Both the position numbers and the translations under genes were made by a program. A stretch of DNA of 64,000 bases from Trichobilharzia szidati (Eukaryota; Platyhelminthes; Trematoda; Strigeidida; Schistosomatidae). Shown here one piece after another: positions 9,979 to 21,138 of this stretch. Location of the stretch: the NCBI GenBank assembly GCA_944472155.2, contig OX235274.1:34470052-34534051 (forward strand). Direction: 5' to 3'. The notes beneath the pieces are model-generated. The model saw only the letters and a program-made list of their open reading frames with translations, did not search any database and was not told the origin of the DNA. Position 1 is the stretch's first letter; the number at the start of each line of letters is the position of its first letter.

Positions 9979-10870
9979 AAATGCACCAACGACAACAATA
10001 TGAGAGGTATTTCCAACAAATCTGCTCGTGTGGAGCCAGGTATATCGGCCGTACTCAGCGTTCGCTATCCAAACGCATCAACGAACATTTACCTTCATGG
10101 TTTTATAAAGGAGAAAACTGATGACCCGCAGCTCGATCCTTGAACATATGATCGACTCTGGACACTAAGTCAAACCACAAATAAACTTCAAAGTTATCTA
10201 CAGAATACAAGGCAATCTTGCTAAAAGTGTACGGATCAAACTTCTCCACATCGTAGAAGCAATGGCAATTCATCTGCTAAATCCTGAACTCTGCATACAA
10301 AAGAAATTCGTTCATTCATTAAATCTACAATGGACGTAATCTTTCTTAATTTCAGTCTCACTAATTGTACTATTTTGTCTTTTGCATTTTATTATTTCAC
10401 ATCTTCATTTATATTATTCTCTAGCCCACACTTTTGTAATCTCTGCCTTCATTAACAATGTTGCTAACTCGACCCACGTCCAATTTCTAGTCAACTATAT
10501 TACGTCATCCAATTAACTTACTAAATTTTCAACTGTATTATTCTCTACCTCCACCCTTATTTAATTTTAACCACCACTCATTAACACTGTTGCCAACCTG
10601 ACCTGCTCTGAATTCTACTCAATTGTATTACGCCATCCAATTCATTTAATCAATTTTATTTTATTTTCTACCTAATTAACGTTTGTTTCCAAGCCAAATA
10701 ATACTTGTATTACGTAATTATCTAAACTTTATAAATCTAATGTACACACACACACAAACAAAAATGTACATAAATGCGATTGTACAGTTCAGTGAATGAA
10801 TTCACCGAAAAGAGTCTCTTCGCTGAACGCCTTCTTTTCTTTTAAATATGTGATACTATTCAAGAATCAC
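9979..10870 (+). mobile_element. PLE-1 3' portion
   Basis: GIY-YIG coding remnant (see next entry) followed by a 530-bp 3' UTR. The UTR holds two diverged tandem units of about 125 bp (10452-10524 and 10577-10650, both with GTTGC.AAC and TATTACG.CATCCAATT), an ACAC run at 10745-10755 and the PLE-1 terminal sequence GCGATTGTACAGTTC ... GAGTCTCTTCGCTGAA near 10770-10830. Confidence 0.75.
9997..10339 (+). pseudogene. PLE-1 GIY-YIG domain, 5'-truncated and frameshifted
   Basis: Readable pieces are CSCGARYIGRTQRSLSKRI and NEHLPSWFYKGE, then after a frameshift and a stop RSSILEHMIDSGH, INFKVIYRIQGNLAKSVRIK and ELCIQKKFVHSL before TAA at 10337-10339. The motif ARYIGRT is the YIG half of the nuclease. 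Nothing of the RT domain is left upstream. Same family as 7660-8417. Confidence 0.7.
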
Positions 10871-11139
10871 AATAGATCAAGACTCAGAATTACTTCAATA
10901 AAGCCCCTAGGTAACTATACGGATCCAACAGTTTCTCAAGTAAAAAAACAAATACGCTACAACAAAATTAGTTAGTTAGAAATTAGTCGTATTGTAACAA
11001 CCAAAAGGCAAAACATGGGAGACAATGGTATCTTTTCTATTGATCAAACCACTGTTAACATGTATAGAGTTTATTTTCTTTAACCAGTCACTGAGCTTGG
11101 GATTTCGGTTTACATCGAACGACATGAAATAGAATATTC
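10871..11139. other. Unassigned stretch
   Basis: Nothing recognised apart from a possible upstream extension of Rep-X. Confidence 0.3.
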
Positions 11140-12010
11140 AAATGCATACATAGTATTGTTTTGTTAATGCAGTACATAAAAGTGAGAAATGTATTCTGTC
11201 TCTAACATCAAATAGAATGTTCAAATAGATATACTGTATTCTGTTGCTAATGCCGAAATGAACTGTGGGAATATGTGAGAATAACATTCCGATGGCATAC
11301 ACTGTCTGTATCACATCACCACAGTATGAATTAACTGAGAATAAAGATGAATATTCCCAACCAGAGTGGAATCAAAACTGTGCCAAGACCAATCTCACAC
11401 CAGACAATTCTTACAAACAGTCCAGAGGCACAATCACTTTGACTCACTCAGAGGGAATCGAAGTCATGAAATAAACACATTATCAATATCATCACCTCAT
11501 AACAAGAAAACGAAACGCTAAAAACAATAGGAATTAAGCGAACAGACGATGTGCAAATGTTAGACCAATGGCATGCAGTCCAGAAGAAATTAGCAAAATA
11601 TTTACGAAGTTATTCAAGTATTGGTTTGTAGGGATTTGGTTGATTGATTACAGGATTTCATCATGAGCTGACATTGGTTAGAGAACCATTGGAAAACCTT
11701 GAAAGCTGTTTCGTCCTAGTTTGGGACCCTTCATCAGTACACACCCACCGATACAGTTCGAACCCAGGACCTTCTAGTTACAAGGCAAGCTCGCGTACCA
11801 TTAAGCCACTGGGACTCGATCCAGTGACCAGCCCATGAATTCTAACTTCTGCCGATTCACGACATAGCGCAACTGCTAACCAATGTCTTCGACCTGCTGC
11901 ACCCTACTGGCCACGACTTTCCACTGGAACCCCAGTATCTACAAAGTTAGTTGAAATATCCGAATAAGTATTGACATTGTAATTAGGTCATTCAAGAAGG
12001 ATTTGCTGTT
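11140..12010 (+). repeat. Rep-X dispersed repeat, interrupted by SINE-B
   Basis: Segments match other places in the window: 11200-11290 matches the reverse complement of 37690-37790 (ATAGAATGTTCAAAT, CTGTTGCTAA, GAGAATAA). 11318-11600 matches 30600-30860 (CAAGAATATTC-like, ACACCA.ACAAT, GCGAACAGACGATG) and the reverse complement of 20822-21065. 11947-12010 matches 30880-30945 (ACATCCGAATAAGTAT). SINE-B at 11641-11946 splits it. Rep-X carries no recognised protein; ORF 11265-11474 lies inside it and has no known motif. Element class unknown. Confidence 0.55.
11641..11946 (-). mobile_element. SINE-B copy inserted in Rep-X
   Basis: Minus strand, 5' to 3': leader (GTCGTGGCCAGTAGGG, GTTGCGCTATGTCGTGAATC), tRNA-like part with an A-box-like AGTGGCTTAATGG and B-box-like GGGTTCGAACTG, hammerhead-like module GTACTGATGAAGG-GTCC-CAAACTA-GGAC-GAAA-CAGCT, and tail TCTCTAACCAATGTCAGCTC. 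Imperfect direct repeats TTTACGAAGTTA and TCTACAAAGTTA lie at the two borders, as expected for a target duplication. Confidence 0.7.
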
Positions 12011-12404
12011 ACAACTAAAACTAACTAAAAAAACAGATTAAACGACTCTATTAAATACAGAATTCTCTCCTTCTAACATGCGTCAGTTAGATACTTCTAG
12101 CACTTTTCATTTTCTAGCCTTATCTATGTTGGGATGAGGAGACATGCATCGTATTCCATTTTATAATTCTCTAATAACTCGGTTATATTGGTGCTCCAAG
12201 AAGTAGCTCATACACTGAATGTGAGTGGCAAAAGAACTAAAAGATTACGACAAACCTAAATCGTGGAAAACGCCAATAAGGACATTAGAAAGAAAAGAAG
12301 AACACACTCAGAAAAGAAGATGTCTGTTCAGTGATTTCACCCTCAAAAGCAGCTGTACAATGACACTCATATGCATAAGCTTGCAATTTTAATTCAACTA
12401 ACTT
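12011..12404. other. Unassigned stretch
   Basis: Nothing recognised except a piece at 12020-12090 (ACTAACTAAAAAAACAGATT, ACGACTCT, CTCTAACATG-like) that resembles 15625-15680. Confidence 0.3.
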
Positions 12405-12745
12405 TAAGTTACGTGACCAGACATCGTGGAAACATCTGTACAAGGAGCCGAAATGCCAACCTGAAACCCAGCACTTTGGTCCAATCAGTTGACGGGTAAA
12501 TCTTTACTAAATTAAATAAAATTAATAAGACCTGTTGCACAAGAGGTAGTTTTCGTGGCCCAAGTGGTCTGGGAGATAATGCCTTTGCGTTTAAAACTAT
12601 TGGCTTTGGGTCCGAACCTCAGTGCGAACACCACCACTTACTGGGGAATGCAAATACATCTGGTTGACAGGCCTCAAATAGGTCGAAATGCGCATCCTGG
12701 ACTACACTGTTAGTTAGCATCCGCCATCTGACTATATGTTTTACA
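12405..12745 (+). mobile_element. SM-alpha-type retroposon, 3' tail plus a second copy in tandem
   Basis: 12405-12505 matches the 3' tail of the SM-alpha copy at 62335-62600 (GTGACCAGACATCGT, GACAAGGAG-like, CAACCTGA). At 12555 a second copy begins: GTGGCCCAAGTGGTCTGGGA (A-box region), GGGTCCGAACCTC (B-box-like), then a decayed hammerhead ACATCTGG-TTGACAG-GCCTCAAATAGGTC-GAAA-TGCGCA-TC-CTGGA and ACTACACTGTTAG. In SM-alpha the ribozyme core is CTGATGA; here it reads TTGACAG and is probably inactive. Confidence 0.75.
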
Positions 12746-12763
12746 TAGATACATTTATTATTT

Positions 12764-13100
12764 AACTACACATAAAAAAGAAGAGACATTAAAAGTGATA
12801 ATGATTTTCAAATCGATGTCAAAGTTTGAAGGTGTGAATATACATTACAAACGAATTAGAAAGAAAGTTACACAAGGTTTGGAAAACAGTTGATTAATAT
12901 GCAATTGGTCTTTCAACGAAGATCATTGTAAACGGGATGAGCATTGGTAGAAATTGAAATAATCGACTTTTCAATTAGAGATGAAGAACATGATGGGAGA
13001 ATGAAACTAAAGAGTCAAACTGAAGTAGTGGTTGGATTAGTTTCTTTTGAACACATGGGCAGTCTGTTACGATGATTTTGATTTAAATTGTATCTTGCAA
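12764..13100 (-). mobile_element. PLE-1 3' fragment, inverted arm of the PLE to its right
   Basis: The reverse complement matches the 3' coding end and 3' UTR of the plus-strand PLE at 13590-14365 and 15300-15612. Shared landmarks are TTTGACTCTTTAGTTTCATT, TTCTACCAATGCTCATCCCG, CAAACCTTGTGTA and AATGTATATTCACACC. It therefore looks like the inverted 3' arm found on the 5' side of other PLEs here, later separated from its partner by an LTR-A insertion. Confidence 0.7.
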
Positions 13101-13146
13101 TAATAATTTAATTGTTGCCATCCGACAACTGAATTCATAGTGGAAC

Positions 13147-13450
13147 TGTGGTGAGAGCTGGCTGCTAACCAAAGTCGGTAGACAGTAATTGACGTCAATG
13201 TTTATGTCCCCAATATTGGTGGTGAGAAAATGAGAACAAAGGCTTTACGTAGGTGTATATAGTTAGCATACGGATGAACTGACACAGCCACAAAGAGATG
13301 CAAGGTTAACTTTCTGTGAGAAACAACCAATCAAAAGACTGTATTTTCTACTAACAATAATCTACAAAAATGTACATTAAAATCTATAAATATGTGTTGA
13401 TTTTCCTTAATAAACGATCTGTTGCCTGACCCTTGTCTTCTGTTGTTACA
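13147..13450 (+). mobile_element. Solo LTR (LTR-A)
   Basis: 304 bp from TGTGGTGAGAGC to GTTGTTACA, with AACAACCAATCAAAAGACTG, TCTATAAATATGTG and AATAAACGATCTGTTGCC in the usual LTR-A order. The flanks GAAC and GAAT are at best a decayed 4-bp duplication. It sits between two opposed pieces of one PLE. Confidence 0.75.
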
Positions 13451-13589
13451 GAATTAATGGATGATTTACAGATTCCATTCTGTGGATACAGAATTTACAA
13501 AAAGTGATGATAGGACTCTGAAGAGGCCTGTGCACAGAAAACCATAGTGAAACTGCCAACTGACAGACTTCTCTAGTTGAATACCTGTG

Positions 13590-14290
13590 ACTCATAAAGC
13601 AGCAGTCATCATTTCATTTGCTCAGTGCATGAGACGTATCCGCAATACTCATTGCTCAGAAGAAGAGCTCTTATTTCTGAAAATGATGTTAGCTCAAAAA
13701 ACGGATACCCAGAATTGTTTGTGTAGAAGAACAGAAAACCGAACCCAAAAAGATCGGAATGCATTTCAGTACCAAAGAAAGTGCTGTACATGAATCTGGA
13801 CTCCGGGTAGATTTATCTGCAGATATCCTTCAGAAAAGAATCTCCAGTCTCCTAAAGAAGATGTTTTACGCAGCAACTCACATAGTGATATTCTGTGGCC
13901 ACTTGCTACTTCTAGGAAATTTGAAGGATAAACTCCTGAATTTGACTAATCTGATAGGCATATATCAGTTCACCTGCTCCTGGGGAGCTAGGTACATACA
14001 CCGTTCTATGCACGTCCTTTCAAAACGTGTTAGAGAATATTGCGAAACATGCTTGCAAAGAAAATTACCCTAGTTTAATCAGAAGCACTATAATCGAACA
14101 CGTCAACAACACCTACAACATCATCTCAAGGGACTCACCATTCAGAGTCATTTACAAAGCAAACAAAACATCTATCAAAGGCAGAGTATGCTTTCGACGT
14201 CTTCGTACTGTAGACGTCCACACAATGTGCATCGAAACGTTGGAGCTATGTATTCAGAGGAAACTAATCCTACCAGTACATATACCATAG
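13590..14290 (+). pseudogene. PLE GIY-YIG/linker coding remnant (outer element)
   Basis: Three overlapping open pieces: 13587-13793 (MRRIRNTHCSEEELLFLKMM, the RT-linker start), 13759-14073 (LRVDLSADILQKRISSLLKK, NLKDKLLN, GIYQFTCSWGARYI) and 14027-14290 (IRSTIIEHVNNTYN, FRVIYKAN, ELCIQRK). The GIY-YIG domain is present, but the glycine after YI is replaced by H and the frame shifts several times. The RT palm is missing. Confidence 0.7.
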
Positions 14291-14365
14291 ATCTACTTCG
14301 GTTTGACTCTTTAGTTTCATTCCCCTCATATTCTTCATCTTTGATTGAAAAATTATCCATTATAA

Positions 14366-15299
14366 AAGAAATTTAGTGAAGACTCTCAGCCACAGAGTTA
14401 GAGCTATATTCTCAGAAGAAGTAAGTGAAGATGAATTAAGCATTGTAAATGATACTTTGATCGAAAATGGCATCCCGAAAAATTTATCAAGAAACACATG
14501 ACAAAGAAAGCGGAAAAGGACTAATCACTATGCGTAAACAAGAAGCCACTTCATATACGACTACAATTCAAGGGCGATATACCAAGCGAAATAATTACAA
14601 AGAAATTAAGAAAATCAATTCAAAGAACTTTTAATGCTGGCGAACTACACGTATTATTCTCTACACGACTGATGGTGCTACCTCGACTGAAAGATGAAGT
14701 ACCTAGACTAGCCACTTCAAATTGCATCTATCAATTCAACTGCGCTTGTGGAGCGAGTTATATTGGCCGTTGCTCTAGGAACTTGATTTTTCGTGCTCGA
14801 GAACATATCCCACTATGGCTAAGTAAAGGTGTAGTTGAAACTATTAACAGCTCGATATTGGACCATCTGGTGCAAACCGGTCACAAAGCCAGCGTAGAAG
14901 AATCCTTCTCTATAATCTACCGGGTGCCTAACAAATAACCAAAATCATCGAAGCACTGCATGCTCCAAACAGCAGAGACTATTGCAATTCGCCTCAAACA
15001 ACCAGTGCTCTGTGTTCAAAAGAAACAAGTCCAGCCCCTACTACCGTCCTGTCCTGCCTTCAGTAGAAACTCTAAACTCATGAATTTGTCATATTATCTT
15101 TCCTAATTTTTCTGACATTCAGCTTATTTTATGTTGTTGCTATTCAGCTGTAATCTATCAATATTATTGATTCGATGTCATTTGAACATTAATGTTGTTC
15201 ATAACATTAATTCATTCATTCACTATAATGTATATATAATTGTAGAGCCTGATGATGAATTTATTGAAAATAGTACTCTTTGTTCATTTTCCGTTCTTT
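14366..15299 (+). mobile_element. PLE-1-group element nested in the outer PLE
   Basis: Coding remnants in order: RAIFSEEVSEDELSIVNDTL, NGIPKNLSRNT, then after frame changes LQFKGDIPSEIITKKLRKS and the open segment 14672-14938 with SNCIYQFNCACGASYIGR, RAREHIPLWLSKG, ILDHLVQTGHKA and FSIIYRVPNK. Its 3' end (TATATATAATTGTAGAGCC, GATGATGAATTTATTGAAAA, TTTGTTCA) is at 15228-15290. Both borders show partly duplicated target sequence (TTCTTCATCTTTGATTGAAA on the left, TTCTTTTTATTGAAAA on the right). Confidence 0.7.
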
Positions 15300-15612
15300 T
15301 TATTGAAAAGCCGATTATTTCAGTTTCTACCAATGCTCATCCCGTTCACACCCGTCTTCGTTAAAAGACCTATTGCACATTACTCAACTATTTTCCAAAC
15401 CTTGTGTAGCTTTCTTTCTAATTCGTTTGTAATGTATATTCACACCTTCAAACTTGAATATCAATTTGTAAAATATTATCCCCTTTAATCTCCCTTCCTT
15501 ACTATGTGTAATTAAATAATAATTGTTTGTAAACTAATATGTATATAAATGTGGTTTTACATCTGCTTTTGAGAGTGAAATCACCAAGAAGATAATTCTT
15601 TTGAAGTTCGTG

Positions 15613-16317
15613 TTTTCTTTAATACTAACTAAAACAGATTTACCGACTCTGTGAAATATACAAAGGTATCTCTAACATGGTTTTTATTTTATTCACATGC
15701 AACATTAAGAACAGCAAGGCGGGTTTACTATACTGCTTTCGGAGACCTTTTAGCATCAGAATCACCGTACTTTATCTTTTAAACAATAAGCTCATTTCAC
15801 CGACAGGTAGCAGACAACTCTAAAATGTTATTTGAAAACAAAATTTTCAAAATTAGTCGTACAGCTCTGATTAAGTTTTAAAATATTTATCAAAAGGATA
15901 AAAAGATTTAAACAAGTGAAGTGAATATTTGGTGATTTACGCTTCAGTAAACCGCCAAAATATCGTATGTAAACTCTATAGTAACCTAGGAAACGAACTT
16001 TAAATATATATTTATTTATTTAAATATTCATTAAAGGAATAGGCCGAAAATCGATAATTTTGTCGTGATCATTCCAATGAAATGAAGCTATTCTCACAAA
16101 TAATGGACTGAAATACCGAAGTTCATGATCTATTTTTCAGTGACCGAACGCTTAAAATGCTTGCCACATGATTCCGATTTATTATAAGTCTTAGCCTCTA
16201 CAAAGAAGTGATTCGATCTCTAAGTGAAGCTCAGCGTCTGTTATTAATGCACACTAGACTTGGGTGCATAACTTTATTATGTATGAATTCTTAATAATTA
16301 CGGCATATGATTTCTGA
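15613..16317. other. Unassigned stretch
   Basis: No gene recognised. 15625-15680 is shared with 12020-12090. The rest shows no feature by eye. Confidence 0.3.
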
Positions 16318-17205
16318 AATTAGTAACACAAATCTAAACACTAACGGTTATCCAGAGAAGTTTATTGATAAGAATCTGAATCTGAAATCAAAGCAGCACA
16401 AGGTACCAACAGTTCCTAAATAGGCCTTATTCTTACAAATTCAGTTCCTCGAGGTCAGCATCAGTGAGGTACTAACACACGCCTTAAAAATGTGGTAAAA
16501 AGAGCTCTGTCTGATGCTGAATTACTCTGTGTCTTCAAAACCACTGCCTAATTTCGCCTCTTCCATGTGTACCTACCAGTTTTACTGCTTCTATGGAGCC
16601 AGTTACATAGGCTATAAAATTAGACGTGTTTCTCGTCGAATTTATGAACATCACCCTGCGTGGTTAAGCAAAGGACAAAATAAATCTATTCGTAGAGCTA
16701 TTCTATCTCATCTTGTGGATACAGAACACAAGACTGATGTCAACGAGGCTTTAAAAGTCATTTACTTCATATCAACAAATCTCAATTTCACCTGAAGAGT
16801 TCGATTACTAAATATTGCTGAGGCTGTTGGGATCCATATTAAGAAACCCCATTTATGCGTCCAAAAGACGGTAGTTCAGACATTACCCTTACCTCGGCCA
16901 TCTAGGTTTGAATGATCCTCAATTTTTGTGGAATTTTCGTAATTTTAGTTCATGTTCTATTGGCTACTATATCTTTATTATTATTATAATTTAAGCATCT
17001 TTAATGAACTGTAATTGCATTGATCTTATTTAACAAATCGATATTATTTAAAAAACACTAATATTGTCATTGACTACTATTCTAGAATTTTCTATGCATG
17101 TAAACATATATATAATTGTAGAGTCAGAAGAGGAAATTATCGAAAAGGGCATTCTTAGCTCAATTATTTTGTGTTTTATAGATGTCTGAATGAGTTTATT
17201 TCAAG
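16318..17205 (+). mobile_element. PLE-2 copy
   Basis: RT linker (LNTNGYPEKFIDKNLNLKSK), damaged stretch, GIY-YIG segment, 3' UTR and a PLE-2 3' end (TATATATAATTGTAGAGTC, GAAGAGGAAATTATCGAAAA) near 17110-17160. Collinear with 48203-48990, 50464-51290 and 63155-64000. Confidence 0.75.
16514..16915 (+). pseudogene. PLE-2 GIY-YIG endonuclease domain
   Basis: Open from 16514 to 16795: MCTYQFYCFYGASYIG, RVSRRIYEHHPAWLSKGQNK, AILSHLVDTEHKT and LKVIYFISTNLNF. After TGA it continues with RVRLLNIAEAVGIH, PHLCVQKTVVQTLPL and a stop near 16913. Compared with the copies at 48 and 63 kb it lacks their small insertions, so the YIG region reads through cleanly. It is dead because the upstream linker is frameshifted and the RT palm is absent. 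Confidence 0.75.
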
Positions 17206-17269
17206 TTTTTAGAAGTGATAATCTTATCACTACATGCTAAATATTTTGGTTTTCAACAGCTTCTTAAGA

Positions 17270-17385
17270 ATTTCCTTTCTGTTGAACTTCATGAAATAGT
17301 TGAAATAAAGATTTTGCCCAGAAAGGCAATCAAAGCTTCGCAATTAAACCATCCCGTTCAGAGAACATGATTACACTAATGACTT
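17270..17385 (+). mobile_element. PLE-3 3' terminal fragment
   Basis: AATCAAAGCTTCGCAATTAA and CGTTCAGAGAACATGATTAC correspond to the PLE-3 3' end at 43395-43450 (GATGAAAGCTTCGCAAATTA, CTCAGAGAACACAATCAC). About 100 bp only. Confidence 0.5.
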
Positions 17386-17869
17386 TACATATTTCCGGGT
17401 ATTTACAGTGACTGATTACGAATAAGTAGTTACTAATAATAGTTAATGAATTTTTTTGATTGAACACTAGTCAGTGACTAGTGTAATGTGTCTAGTTCTA
17501 TCTTCGGTGCAGACTGAATTCTATCAGTCATGTTTGCAATGTGGCCACCATGCTTGCCTCCAACCATCTAGTACCAACAATAGTTAATGAATATTCAGTG
17601 ACCTTTGCAAAAGTGCCTGTTCACCTTTGCAGAGATTTTTTTCAGAATTAATACTTGCTGGTCAGTATGCTTCACATTAGCAAGTACACTGTATGAGTTC
17701 GATATGAATATTTACAGTTCGAAGGTCCCAAGGGTGATACTGAGCAGATCATGTATATGGAAGGAATGAAAGCTTATGGAAGCCATGCCACAAAATACAA
17801 CAAAGACAGTAAGATAAAATGAAGGTGTGCTTCTGAAGCTGAATCAGAAAGAAGAAGTGACCAGAACTG
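17386..17869. other. Unassigned stretch
   Basis: It contains a 21-nt near-palindrome at 17464-17484 and a segment (17495-17530) shared with 5090-5150. No coding signal accepted. Confidence 0.3.
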
Positions 17870-20400
17870 GGAAAAGCCTATGGGAAGCCAGTCAGATGAT
17901 GTGTCTTCAACCAACGTAACTACAAAGAATACCTTTCCCTGCAGCTATCAGAACAACGTCAGAGACACTATGGAGCATTTCGAAGGAAACCTGTGTAGAA
18001 GAACACACTATTTGAGTTATGTTCAAGGAAGCGTGTATGGCACTTTTAGGAAGAAAGAAGAGACAATACAAGGAAATGCTCCCCAATTACACCTGGAAGC
18101 TAATGGAGAAAATGCAAACGTTGAAATAGAAGATGGGCAACAGAAGAAGAAGCTGAGTTCAATGTAAAACTTTCTGAATAAAAAAGTAAAGAAGAGTGCT
18201 AGGGAAGATAAAAGACAGTTTTATGACAGACTGGCAACTGAAGCAGAATTGCCCTCAGGTGAAAGTGATTTCAGAACAATACATCAGATAACTAGGTCTC
18301 TACAAAAGTTGGTCAAGGGAACCCAATTACCAAAGAGGAGGGACAAATAAAACAGTAAGCTGGTCACTTCATAGTACTCTTGAATCGACCATCACCTGCG
18401 ACTCATCCAGAGACACCACCACCAACAACAACCACAGAATTGGTAACGAACCCACATCCTCCAAAAAGTGCGGAAGTCTTGAGTGCAGTCAACTTAAAGA
18501 AGTTCAGAATGGATTCAGGACCAGGAGAAGTGCACTGAAAATGGATCTAGAAATCGCAGAGGATATTCCGACGCGACTGTTGCAAAACGTTTGGAAGAAA
18601 GGAAAGTTACCAACTGATTGAAAGAAATACTACCATGCTAAACTACTAAAGATGGGCAACATAGGCCTCCTCAAGAACTTTCGCAGAATCCCACTCTTGT
18701 CCAAACCAAGCTAAATCTGAAGTCGCGTCATCCTGGAAACCCAAAGAGATCCACTGGATAAGTGAACACCTCCCAGAACAAGCTGGGTTCTGAAAAAGCA
18801 AATCATGTTCGGATCAAATTACAACTGTACTCATATACCATCGAAGCGAGCATAGAACGGCAGTCAAACCTCTAAATCGGTTTCATCCAATTTGGCAGTG
18901 CCTTTAACAGCGTTGACCGTGAAGTAATTCGGAAACTACTTCAAAAGTGCGGAGCGATCCAATTAGCAATTACGACATCTCACAACAAGGTGATAATTCT
19001 GATAAGATAAAATTTCCAAAAGTAGTGGTGTGTGAAGGTTATTTTTCGCCTTGTAGATAACTTTAGAGGGAGACGCTTTAATTCGGCATGCGTTTTGTCC
19101 AAGTAGGGGGAAGAACACCATCCTTAGTGATTAAGAAAAGGTGAATGTGAAACTATAAGAATCACAATGTCTGAACACGTGGTCAATACGGACCACAATT
19201 ATTTCTACAGCCTCTTCCTTTAAAGCTACTAAATACGGTCGGAAGGAGAAAAAAACAACCTTCGTTAGTAAATAATAAATTTATTCATAGGCACCTAATG
19301 GAGTTGTAGTACGCCATGAAATGATAAGAGTCAGTGGACGTTGACCATTAGTTTTCCTCCCATAACTCAAGTGGAAACATGTATTTGAAAGCCATAATAC
19401 TACCTAACAATTCTCTCATAACGCCATGTGTCAAGTGATCTATAGCGAAAACTTCATTGGGTACAGGTGTAAGGCAGGGTTGTCTACCTATTGTTACCGA
19501 TGATATTCCTAATTGTGGGGAACTAGATTATTTGGAAAACTCTGTGAAACGAGAAGACAGAGACATGTTGGACGGATAAGAAGACTCCAGAAAACCCTAA
19601 ATTTGCGGAATAATTATCTCTAATCTCACATAAATTGGAAGACTTTCAGACGAAAACCAGCAAACTAGCTGAAGAAGCAACGAAGACAGGACAAAGAGAA
19701 GACGCAGGTGATGAAAACAACCAGCCAACAACAAAAAGCACCAGTTACTACCAACGGGAGCAATCTGAAAGAGTTTATTGCTTTCACTTACCCAGTTTTC
19801 CGGAACACTTTCAACTATAGGCAACAGTATGGGCGAGGATCTCAAAAGCAGAATCGGAAAGATACAGTAGACCTTCATCAGTCTGAAAGTCTTCTGCACT
19901 CAGAAGAAAGAACCAAACTCGAATGTTCAGTAAGTACTTCCATATGAGTCGGAAACTTGTTACTCTTGTCACAGAAAGCAGTTCCAACAGCCTACTACAG
20001 AACTTTATCAGCATCTGCCCTCTTCAATGGCTCCATACTAAAGACCAGATATTGGGCCAGTTTGAAGGAATTATCAAAAAGAATCTCTGGGAACTATCCA
20101 GAAAAGAACCTATTACTTAACAAAAATTCCGATGAGAGTAAAAACGGATCGGATACACGCTTAGAAGCCCGTTGGTTGACATCGCGCACTAGGTAAACTG
20201 CTGAGTGCAATCCGAATGCGAAACGATGTAATTGACAAAGGTGCGTAAGTGCATGGAGATCATGTGCGGAGAAGATGATAGTCTGTGGGTAATCTTTGAG
20301 ACAACTAAAGAGGACCATAAAGCACAGGACCGTTTAGAGATGTGCTGTTGAATCCTTATGTCTTATTCGAATCCCTAGGCAATATGAATCATAATACGCT
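17870..20400 (+). mobile_element. RTE-1-type element, long but decayed, with an insertion
   Basis: This is the longest collinear RTE stretch. 17881-17925 resembles the RTE 5'-UTR (AAGCCAGTCAGATGATGTGT, as at 34400). 18175-18985 holds the linker and the N-terminal RT part (FYDRLATEAELPSG, LNRPSPATHPETPP, SAEVLSAVNLKKFRMDSGPG, then fragments equal to QAGFR and EQSIEWQ). 19430-20400 resumes with CQVIYSENF and a GVRQGCL-like stretch, thumb and C-terminal region, ending without a clear ATT tail. Every frame is broken; 18986-19429 is foreign. Confidence 0.75.
18986..19429. mobile_element. Insertion in RTE-1, in part PLE-like
   Basis: RTE-1 homology stops at 18985 and resumes at 19430. On the minus strand 19020-19170 shows weak PLE C-terminal similarity (a TWTKRMPN-like stretch, then CTAAAGTTATCTACAAGGCG, the equivalent of KVIYKAK). 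The remainder is unassigned. Confidence 0.4.
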
Positions 20401-20821
20401 GGTACAGAATGCTTAACTAAGAAAAACGTCTGTATATTTCTCTCTGGTTTTGAGCAAATAGTTTCCTGGGCATTTCTGACTTCTGATAAAAATATTTATT
20501 ACCAATGATGCACAGTTTATAATTAAGAGATGAGCATTACGTTATTTATATATATGTATAAGCAACAAATTATTCACAATAACAAATAAGGGCTGTATAA
20601 TCCAGTGTTTTCTGCTTTTTCAAGTGACAGTTGATCAGCGCTTTGTATTAATAATTAATTTTTGTAAACAGTCATCATGCAGATATTGTTATCTTTATCT
20701 ATCCATATGCATCACTTTAGATTATTACCTTTGTAATAGAATCATGGTTTGCAAAAATGTCTTTCCTGAACGGTCTAATGACGTGATTATTACTTATTAA
20801 TACATCCCGACTAACGTCATA
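20401..20821. other. Unassigned AT-rich stretch
   Basis: Nothing recognised on either strand. Confidence 0.3.
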
Positions 20822-21065
20822 ATTATTATTATTCCCATATCTTCTGACACTTGCATATCATCCGTTCGCCTAATCCCTATTATTTGTCTTTCTCCTGTTT
20901 AATCTCTAATTTTAATGGCTCTCCTTGTGACTGTGTGGTAATGATATTGATAATTTGTTTGAGTGAGTGAAGACGATTCTAACATTTGACGGTCCACAAG
21001 AATTGTTCGGTTTTGTGTTACCAGCTGACAGTGATTTGATCTGACCTTATTGAAAATATTCTCTA
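20822..21065 (-). repeat. Rep-X copy
   Basis: The reverse complement contains GAACAATTCTTGTGGACCGT, CACTCACTCAAACAAATTAT, CACAAGGAGAGCC-type sequence and GGCGAACGGATGATATGCAA, collinear with 11390-11580 and 30670-30840, and ends in AATAATAATAA (20822-20832 on the plus strand). Confidence 0.55.
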
Positions 21066-21138
21066 TTGATTCTCAGGCACTTCATATGGTTGAATTTTGG
21101 TTAGCTAATTTCGTTCTATAGTAATTGTTTTGTACAAT

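Larger units (their letters stand above)
13590..15612 (+). mobile_element. PLE-1-group element interrupted by another PLE
   Basis: The outer element comprises 13590-14365 (RT linker, GIY-YIG, C-terminus) and 15300-15612 (3' UTR and end). Between them sits a second PLE. Continuity is shown by the reverse complement of 12764-13100, where TTCATCTCTAATTGAAAAG and TCGATTATTTCAATTTC are adjacent, as they would be after removing 14366-15299. The 3' end (TATATAAATGTGGTTTTACA, GAGTGAAATCACC) lies near 15540-15600. Confidence 0.7.

Noticed and set aside
10440..10660. Tandem units as a CRISPR-like array
   Set aside because: Only two diverged units of about 125 bp in a PLE 3' UTR, without regular spacers, in a eukaryotic context.
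17464..17484. 21-nt near-palindrome as a protein-binding site or terminator
   Set aside because: Single occurrence with no context; could be chance in AT-rich DNA.
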